54,337 nucleotides of DNA from assembly GCF_019396325.1 (NCBI RefSeq), contig NZ_JAHKRO010000065.1:1-54337 (forward strand). Reading direction: 5' to 3'. This document shows positions 49,362-54,337 of the stretch, piece after piece. The translations under genes and the position numbers were made by a program. Numbering within the stretch: position 1 is the stretch's first letter; each line of letters begins with the position of its first letter. The notes beneath the pieces were generated by a model. The model was not told where the DNA came from. It worked only from the letters and a program-made list of their open reading frames with translations, and ran no database searches. Source of the DNA: Nonomuraea ceibae. GTDB taxonomy: Bacteria; Actinomycetota; Actinomycetes; Streptosporangiales; Streptosporangiaceae.

Positions 49362-50250
49362 AAGCGGTGCTGAACGCGAACCCGTCGGCGTAGCCGACCC
49401 GCCTGGCCACGGCGGTCACGGTGGCGCCGGGCACGCGCAGCAGGTCGGCGGCGGCCGTCATGCGCCACTCCCGCAGGTAGACCAGCGGCGGCTGCCCGAC
49501 CAGCTCGGCGAAGCGCCGGGCGAACACCGCCCGCGACATCCCCACCTCCGCGCCCAGGGCCGCCACCGTCCACGGGCGGGCGGGCTGCTCGTGCATCAGC
49601 CGCAGCGCCCGCCCGATCCGGGGGTCGGCCAGGGCCCGGTAGCCGGGCGGGGCGTCGACGCCCGGCTGGGCGAACCACGCCCGCAGCGCCCGCACCAGCA
49701 GCAGGTCGAGCAGCCGGTCCAGGATGACCTGCTGGCCGGGCTCCTGGCCGCCGATCTCGGCGGCCAGCAGGTCGAGCAGCGGCGCGAACTGCGGCTCCGC
49801 CGGGATGACGGCCACCTCGGGCAGCGCCTTGAGCAGGCGCTCGGACACGTCGCCGCGCAGTGGGTACTCGGCGGTGACGAACAGGTCGGACCCGTCGGCG
49901 CTGAACCCGTACGTGCGCGGCCCGAGCAGCAGCTCGGCCCCGGCCGCCTGCGGGCCGCCGGCCGTGGTCCAGCACCGGTCGGCGCCGTCGATCACCACCT
50001 GGGGCTCGGTGTCCGGCCGGTCGGCCACGGTGAACGGCCGCAGGCCGCGCACCAGCACCACGCCGCGCTCGCGGACCCGGACGGGCGGCAGGCCGGCACG
50101 CACGATCCAGGACTCGCCGCGCAGCATCGCGCCCAGCGCCAGCGGCGCCGGATCGGTGAACCGCACCGCCCACGGCGGCTCGGCGACCGACTGGCAGAAG
50201 ACCGCGCCCTGCGCCCGGACGCCCGCGAGATAGTCCTCCAGCAGATCCAT
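49318..50250 (-). CDS. AraC family transcriptional regulator with cupin domain
   Basis: A 310-residue regulator. The N-terminal part is a cupin-type ligand domain of the AraC-binding kind (WAVRFTDPAPLALGAMLRG, ending LLLVRALRAWFAQ). The C-terminal double helix-turn-helix has WTVAALGAEVGMSRAVFARRF, then LVYLREWRMTAAADLL and VGYADGFAFSTAFKRVRG. It is divergent from the NmrA-type gene at 50325 and probably controls it. The gene ends inside the kinase gene (44-base overlap), so its last 14 codons share sequence with the kinase C-terminus. Confidence 0.9.
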   Translation of the reverse strand: MDLLEDYLAGVRAQGAVFCQSVAEPPWAVRFTDPAPLALGAMLRGESWIVRAGLPPVRVRERGVVLVRGLRPFTVADRPDTEPQVVIDGADRCWTTAGGPQAAGAELLLGPRTYGFSADGSDLFVTAEYPLRGDVSERLLKALPEVAVIPAEPQFAPLLDLLAAEIGGQEPGQQVILDRLLDLLLVRALRAWFAQPGVDAPPGYRALADPRIGRALRLMHEQPARPWTVAALGAEVGMSRAVFARRFAELVGQPPLVYLREWRMTAAADLLRVPGATVTAVARRVGYADGFAFSTAFKRVRGVPPSALTR

Positions 50251-50253
50251 GCT

Positions 50254-50299
50254 GAGACGATCTCACATATGACGGAGACAGATGGCCATGGATCGTCTC
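50254..50299. promoter_or_regulatory. Inverted repeat between AraC and NmrA-type genes
   Basis: GAGACGATC and GATCGTCTC are perfect complements 28 bases apart, filling most of the 74-base divergent gap. The spacing suits a dimeric activator/repressor or a looped RNA leader; position supports AraC control. Confidence 0.5.
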
Positions 50300-50324
50300 C
50301 CTGAGCCTCTGATGTGCTGGCCGC

Positions 50325-51155
50325 ATGTCCGTTTCACCCATTCTCGTGATCGGCGCCCGGGGCAAGACCGGCCGCCGTGTCGCCGCCCGGCTCGACCGGC
50401 TCGGCCTTCCCGTCCGCGCGGCCTCCCGCTCCGGCAGTCCCGCCTTCGACCTCGCCGACCGTGACACCTGGCGGCCCGCGCTGGCCGGGGCGGGCGCGCT
50501 CTATCTCGTCCCGATGCACGAGTCCGTCCCGGTCGCCACCGTGGCGGAGTTCGCCGGCGCGGCGGCCGAGAGCGGCGTCCGCCGGGTCGTGCTGCTGTCG
50601 GCGCGCGGCCCGGCCGGCGCGGCCGAGTCGTACCAGGAGCCGGTCGAGCGCGCCGTGCGCGCGACGGGCCTGGAGTGGACGATCCTGCGCCCGGCCTGGT
50701 TCGCGCAGAACTTCAGCGAGGACCTGTTCCTGGAGCCGATCCTGGCGGGGGAGCTGGCGCTGCCGACCGGCGAGGGGCGCGAGGCGTTCGTCGACGCCGG
50801 CGACATCGCCGACGTCGCGGCCGCCGCGCTCACCGGCGACGGTCACGCGGGCGAGATCTACGAGCTGTCCGGGCCGGAGGCGCTGTCGTTCCGCACCGCC
50901 GTCGAGCTGATCGCCGAGGCCACCGGGCGGGAGATCCGCTACACGCCCCTGGAGCCGGCCGGGTTCACCGCCGCGCTGACCGGCCAGGGGCTGCCGGCCG
51001 AGGCCGCGGACCTGGTGACCGAACTCCTCGTCCGGATCCGCGACGGCGCCGGTGAGCACGTCAGCGACGGCGTACGGCGCGCGCTCGGCCGCGAACCGCG
51101 CTCCTTCGCCGCGTACGTCAAGGAGGCCGCCCAGGCGGGAGCCTGGAGCGCCTGA
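50325..51155 (+). CDS. NmrA family NAD(P)-binding protein
   Basis: A 276-residue atypical SDR of the NmrA/quinone-reductase-like group. The cofactor loop is ILVIGARGKTGRRVAARL. VRRVVLLSARGPAG and LEWTILRPAWFAQNFSE follow, as in NAD(P)H:quinone oxidoreductase 2-like (QorB) and NmrA proteins, with DAGDIADVAAAAL near residue 145. No classical YxxxK site. ATG 50325 has no visible ribosome site, so the message may be leaderless. It is divergent from AraC and ends at a strong hairpin facing the SulP-carbonic anhydrase gene. Confidence 0.88.
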   Translation: MSVSPILVIGARGKTGRRVAARLDRLGLPVRAASRSGSPAFDLADRDTWRPALAGAGALYLVPMHESVPVATVAEFAGAAAESGVRRVVLLSARGPAGAAESYQEPVERAVRATGLEWTILRPAWFAQNFSEDLFLEPILAGELALPTGEGREAFVDAGDIADVAAAALTGDGHAGEIYELSGPEALSFRTAVELIAEATGREIRYTPLEPAGFTAALTGQGLPAEAADLVTELLVRIRDGAGEHVSDGVRRALGREPRSFAAYVKEAAQAGAWSA

Positions 51156-51171
51156 CCCCGCCGCGACCGGA

Positions 51172-51203
51172 AGGTCACCGCGCCGGGCGCGGCACGGTGA
51201 CCT
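51172..51203. terminator. Bidirectional hairpin between convergent genes
   Basis: AGGTCACCG and CGGTGACCT pair across 14 bases that contain a further GC-rich repeat. It lies 17 bases after the NmrA-type stop and 8 bases before the SulP-carbonic anhydrase stop. Confidence 0.65.
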
Positions 51204-51210
51204 CCTGCGG

Positions 51211-53415
51211 TCAGCCCTGGCTGAGCTCGGGCACCGAGGGCGCCGAGGGCGCGGGCGGCACCACGTGCACCCGCGCCGAGGCGATGTCGAAGTAGAGCCC
51301 CACCAGCTCCAGCTGCCCCGCCTCGACCCGCTCGGCGATGCCGCGGTAGGTCCGCAGGTTCTCCAGCTGCTGCTGGATGTTCAGCCGGCAGAGCCTGTCG
51401 AGCGTGTCGCCGGGCGGCGGCTCGCCGTCGCCCGGCGGGCCTAGTCTGGCCAGGCTCGGATCGCCGTGCCGCAGCCAGCGGTCCAGCTCCGGCAGGTCGG
51501 GCCGGTCGCGCTGGCCGGTGAGCAGCGCCACCATCGCCGCGCAGCCGGAGTGCCCGCACACCGTGATCGTCCGCACGTCCAGGACGCGGGTGGCGTACTC
51601 GATGGCCGCCGCCACCGAGTTGTCGCCCAGGTCCGAGCCCGCGCGCGGCACCAGGTTGCCCAGGTTGCGCACGGTGAACAGGTCGCCGGGGCCGCTGGAG
51701 GTGATCAGGCTGGGCACCACCCGCGAGTCGGCGCAGGTGATGAACAGGTGCGTCGGCTGCTGGGCGCGGGCCAGCTCGGTGAAGATGGACCGCATCAGCG
51801 GCGCCCGGTGCTGGTGGAACTCGTCGGCCCCCTGCGTGAGCCGGCACTGCCCGGCCGCCGCGACGGCCGGGAGGCGGCGGTGGTGCGCCCACGGCAGCCA
51901 CCAGTGGTGGGCCGCCCGGGGCGGGCTCTTGGCCGGGAACATGCGGGCCCCGCTGGCCGCCATCGTGTACCACTCGTCGTGGAGCTCGTCGATGGTGATC
52001 GTGCCGCCGAGCCGTTCGTGGTCCAGCCGCCAGGAGTGCAGCGCCTCGAAGGCGGCGTAGTCCATGAAGTCGATGTTCAGGTCCAGCTCCACGGCTGTGC
52101 CGGCCGGGATGGCGCGCAGCTCCTGCGTCAGGCGCGGCACGCCGAGGAAGGTGAGCGAGCCGGAGATCGTCGCGTGCAGGCGGCCGTCCGGCGCGGGCCG
52201 CTTGTCCACGGTCACGCGGGTGAGCCGCCGCAGCGCCAGCAGCGCCGCCAGGCCGAGCCCGGCGACGACGCCCTCGGCCAGCCCGACGCCGACCACGACG
52301 AGCATGGTCACCAGGTAGACGGGCACCTCGTTGTGGCCGTGCACCTTCCTGATGTGGCCCAGGCTGATCGTCCGGATGCCGATGAAGACGAGCAGCGCCG
52401 CCAGCGCCTCCATGGGGATGAGCTTGATGGTCCAGCCCAGGCAGAGCGCGAAGAGCAGCACCCAGACGCCGTGCAGGACGGCGGACCAGCGGCTGCGCGC
52501 GCCCGCGCGCACGTTCGTCGTGCTGCGCACGATCACCCCGGCCACCGGGAGGCCGCCGAGCAGGCCGCTGACGACGTTCGCCGCGCCCTGGCCGGACAGC
52601 TCCCTGTCGAGGTCGGCGCGCGGGCCGGTGTGCGTGGCGTCGGTGGCCACGCAGCACAGCAGCGACTCGGCCCCGGCCAGCAGGGCGACCAGGAGCACCC
52701 CGACCGCGACGAGCTGCCACTCGCCCTGCGGGATCTGCGGCGGCTGCCACGAGGTGACGGCGCCGGTGAGGTCGATGCGGGTGACGTCCCAGCCGAACGC
52801 CCACGCCGTGCCCGCGGCCACGAGCAGCGCCGCCAGCGGCGCCGGGACCGCCCGGACGTGCTTGGGCGCGCGGCCCCAGAGCAGCAGCACGGTGATGGTG
52901 AGCACGCCCACCATGACCTTGTGGCCGTGCGCGTCGATGATCTGGCCGGGCAGCTCGACCAGGTTGGCCCAGGTGGAGTGCTGCGGGTCGCCGCCCAGCA
53001 CGACGCGGAGCTGCGCCACGGCGATGATGATGCCGACGCCGGTCAGCATGCCGTGCACGACGGCGGGGGAGACGGCCAGCGCGGCGCGCGCCGCCTTGAA
53101 CGCCCCCAGGACGAGCTGGAGCAGCCCGGCGAGGATGGTGATGAAGCAGGTGGCGCGCCAGCCGTAGGTCTGCACCAGCCCGGCGATCACCAGCGTGAGG
53201 CTCGCCGTCGGCCCGCTCACCTGGACGGCCGATCCGCCGAGCCAGCCGGCGACGATCCCGCCCGCCGCGGCGGCGATCAGGCCGGAGGCGAGCGGCGCCC
53301 CGGCCGCCATGGCGACGCCGAGCGAAAGGGGCACGGCGACGAGGAACACCACCAGTGATGCCGGAACATCATGTCTTAGAGTAGTTATCCAACTACTCAG
53401 AGTAATGGTTTTCAT
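51211..53415 (-). CDS. SulP anion transporter fused to beta-carbonic anhydrase
   Basis: A 734-residue fusion. Residues about 10-420 form the SulP membrane domain with ten or more spans (VPLSLGVAMAAGAPLASGL, QVSGPTASLTLVIAGLV). A STAS-like domain follows (LHATISGSLTFLGVPRL, VELDLNIDFMDY). The last 220 residues are a beta-carbonic anhydrase with zinc ligands in CADSRVVP and HSGC. SulP-carbonic anhydrase fusions are thought to carry bicarbonate (or sulfate) and interconvert CO2 and bicarbonate at the inner face. ATG 53415 starts MKTITLSSW; the open frame continues to 53574 without better support. A small membrane ORF lies 56 bases upstream on the same strand. Confidence 0.93.
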   Translation of the reverse strand: MKTITLSSWITTLRHDVPASLVVFLVAVPLSLGVAMAAGAPLASGLIAAAAGGIVAGWLGGSAVQVSGPTASLTLVIAGLVQTYGWRATCFITILAGLLQLVLGAFKAARAALAVSPAVVHGMLTGVGIIIAVAQLRVVLGGDPQHSTWANLVELPGQIIDAHGHKVMVGVLTITVLLLWGRAPKHVRAVPAPLAALLVAAGTAWAFGWDVTRIDLTGAVTSWQPPQIPQGEWQLVAVGVLLVALLAGAESLLCCVATDATHTGPRADLDRELSGQGAANVVSGLLGGLPVAGVIVRSTTNVRAGARSRWSAVLHGVWVLLFALCLGWTIKLIPMEALAALLVFIGIRTISLGHIRKVHGHNEVPVYLVTMLVVVGVGLAEGVVAGLGLAALLALRRLTRVTVDKRPAPDGRLHATISGSLTFLGVPRLTQELRAIPAGTAVELDLNIDFMDYAAFEALHSWRLDHERLGGTITIDELHDEWYTMAASGARMFPAKSPPRAAHHWWLPWAHHRRLPAVAAAGQCRLTQGADEFHQHRAPLMRSIFTELARAQQPTHLFITCADSRVVPSLITSSGPGDLFTVRNLGNLVPRAGSDLGDNSVAAAIEYATRVLDVRTITVCGHSGCAAMVALLTGQRDRPDLPELDRWLRHGDPSLARLGPPGDGEPPPGDTLDRLCRLNIQQQLENLRTYRGIAERVEAGQLELVGLYFDIASARVHVVPPAPSAPSVPELSQG

Positions 53416-53471
53416 GCCGCAAACCTTAGGGGAGCGACACCTCCGCACGACAGGGGCGAATCCGGCGACGT

Positions 53472-53609
53472 TCAGTCGAGCCCGGCGGTCTGGAGCAGGA
53501 TCGCGATCGCGGCGATGGACAGGACGACGGCGATCAGCAGGACGACGGCCGCGGCGGTCATCGCGCGCCGCCATCCGTCGCCGCCGGGCAAGCCCTTGAA
53601 CCGAGCCAC
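53472..53609 (-). CDS. Small single-span membrane protein, 45 residues
   Basis: GTG at 53609 opens a 45-residue frame: MARFKGLPGGDGWRRAMTAA, then a clean hydrophobic helix AVVLLIAVVLSIAAIAILL and end QTAGLD. A basic N-terminus before the helix predicts an inside N-terminus. The codon third positions are G/C-rich as in real genes. It lies 56 bases before the SulP-carbonic anhydrase start on the same strand and could modulate that transporter; this is inference. No strong ribosome site is visible. It is short enough to be missed by standard length cut-offs. Confidence 0.55.
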   Translation of the reverse strand: MARFKGLPGGDGWRRAMTAAAVVLLIAVVLSIAAIAILLQTAGLD

Positions 53610-53677
53610 GGCAGCGACGCTACCAGCCGGTCCGGTCACGCTCGGTGATAATCACGACCGGCGAGCCGCCGGCGGGG

Positions 53678-54049
53678 TCACGGGGCCGGGTGCCGCTCCC
53701 GGGCGTCGAGCAGCTCGTCCCAGTGCTCGGCCGCCCACGCGCACGCGGCGTACAACGGCTCCAGCATGCTGCGCCCCAGCGGCGTCAGCGCGTACTCCAC
53801 CGCCGGCCTCGGCCCCTCGTGCACGGTGCGCGAGACGAACCCGTCCCGCTCCAGCCCGCGCAGCGACTGCGTGAGCACCTTCGGGGTGACGCGGTGCAGC
53901 GGCACACGCAGCTCGGAGAAGCGGCGCGGGCCGTCCTCCAGGCAGCGCATGACCAGGGCCGCCCACTTGTCGCCGAACCGGAACGGCAGCAGCGAGGACG
54001 GGCACAGCTCGTCGAACATGTCCCGGGGCAGCGGTAGGCGATGCGTCAC
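53678..54049 (-). CDS. HxlR family transcriptional regulator
   Basis: A 123-residue winged-helix regulator. The family core is FGDKWAALVMRCLEDGPRRFSELR-like, with FSELRVPLHRVTPKVLTQSL as recognition region and GFVSRTVHEGPRPAVEYALT as wing. A cysteine lies at position 16 of the N-terminal arm (FDELCPSS), the spot used for thiol/quinone sensing in relatives such as YodB and HypR. GTG 54049. It is divergent from the NAD(P)-binding gene at 54150 across the palindrome at 54088-54113. Confidence 0.9.
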   Translation of the reverse strand: MTHRLPLPRDMFDELCPSSLLPFRFGDKWAALVMRCLEDGPRRFSELRVPLHRVTPKVLTQSLRGLERDGFVSRTVHEGPRPAVEYALTPLGRSMLEPLYAACAWAAEHWDELLDARERHPAP

Positions 54050-54087
54050 GGTCTCTCCCGCCTGTCGGCCGGTCGCGCGGTATCCAG

Positions 54088-54113
54088 AAGGTAACCGCGG
54101 CTGCGGCTACCTT
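54088..54113. promoter_or_regulatory. HxlR operator candidate
   Basis: AAGGTAACCGC and GCGGCTACCTT pair with one mismatch around GGCT in the 100-base divergent gap. HxlR/YodB proteins typically bind one such imperfect palindrome overlapping the reductase promoter. Confidence 0.7.
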
Positions 54114-54149
54114 TCCCGGAGCATCCACGCAACGGGAGGTATTCCGGCC

Positions 54150-54337
54150 ATGAGCAAGTATGTGATCTTCGGGGCGGGCGGCAGGGCGGGCAGGCAGGCG
54201 GTCGCCGAGGCGCGCGGGCGCGGGCACCAGGTCACCGCGGTCGTCCGCGACCCGTCCCGCTACACCGGCCCGGCGGACGACGGCGTACGCGTCGCCGCCG
54301 GGGACGTCACCGACGCGGCGGCCGTCGCCGCCCCCCC
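54150..54337 (+). CDS. NAD(P)-binding oxidoreductase, partial (cut by right edge)
   Basis: The first 62 residues of an atypical SDR/NmrA-type protein: MSKYVIFGAGGRAGRQAVAE carries the dinucleotide glycine loop, and VTAVVRDPSRY and GVRVAAGDVTDAAAV follow as in flavin-reductase-like and NmrA proteins. ATG 54150 follows AACGGGAGGT. It is divergent from HxlR and probably derepressed by quinone or electrophile stress. The gene runs past the window end. Confidence 0.85.
   Translation, partial: MSKYVIFGAGGRAGRQAVAEARGRGHQVTAVVRDPSRYTGPADDGVRVAAGDVTDAAAVAAP

Noticed and set aside
1..54337. rRNA, tRNA, transposase, integrase, phage or attachment-site signals
   Set aside because: None seen; short inverted repeats found are explained as operators or terminators, and no direct repeats flank a gene block.

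Overview
The window is very GC-rich, with strong third-position G/C bias, many GTG starts and many 4-base ATGA/GTGA gene overlaps. It carries large type I PKS genes, a DUF6230/DUF6114 pair, a kinase-DUF4328 fusion, an MmyB-type regulator and SulP-carbonic anhydrase. Together these point to a filamentous actinomycete, probably of the Streptosporangiaceae/Nonomuraea type (inference). No rRNA, tRNA, CRISPR array, insertion sequence or phage gene was seen. Coding is nearly continuous: no gene-free stretch exceeds 300 bases, and the longest is 37888-38129.

Layout. 1-7989: a Mas-like reducing PKS cut by the left edge, a geranylgeranyl-reductase-family flavoprotein, a MarR regulator and a divergent FAD monooxygenase. 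7999-13873: MmyB-type regulator/aldo-keto reductase pair, histidine phosphatase, and a coupled trio of TetR-like regulator, unknown protein and C-terminally short PEP-utilising enzyme. 13953-18390: a six-gene minus-strand operon coding a 67-residue six-cysteine peptide, two paralogous TlpA-like thioredoxins, a MauE-like membrane redox protein, an ABC exporter and an S26 peptidase. 18594-25294: glyoxalase/ArsR, two-component system with ABC-2 exporter, secreted GH16 glycosidase, endonuclease/phosphatase and TspO. 25304-37887: a single-module PKS (KS-AT-DH-cMT-ER-KR-ACP) followed by homologues of OleA, OleC, OleD and OleB, the head-to-head olefin/beta-lactone enzymes. 38130-42984: DUF6230/DUF6114, then dehydrogenase, FAH-family hydrolase and tryptophan 2,3-dioxygenase with a divergent Lrp regulator. 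43007-54337: accessory metabolism, including three regulator/NAD(P)-binding-protein divergent pairs, threonine dehydratase, kinase-DUF4328 and SulP-carbonic anhydrase.

Two systems stand out. The PKS-OleACDB operon would hand a methyl-branched, reduced polyketide acyl chain to thiolase-type head-to-head condensation, giving a beta-lactone or, through OleB, a cis-olefin. The cysteine-rich peptide operon looks like a dedicated route for making, oxidising, exporting and trimming a three-disulfide peptide without an obvious Sec signal. Both assignments rest on motif recognition and gene order; product structures are inference.
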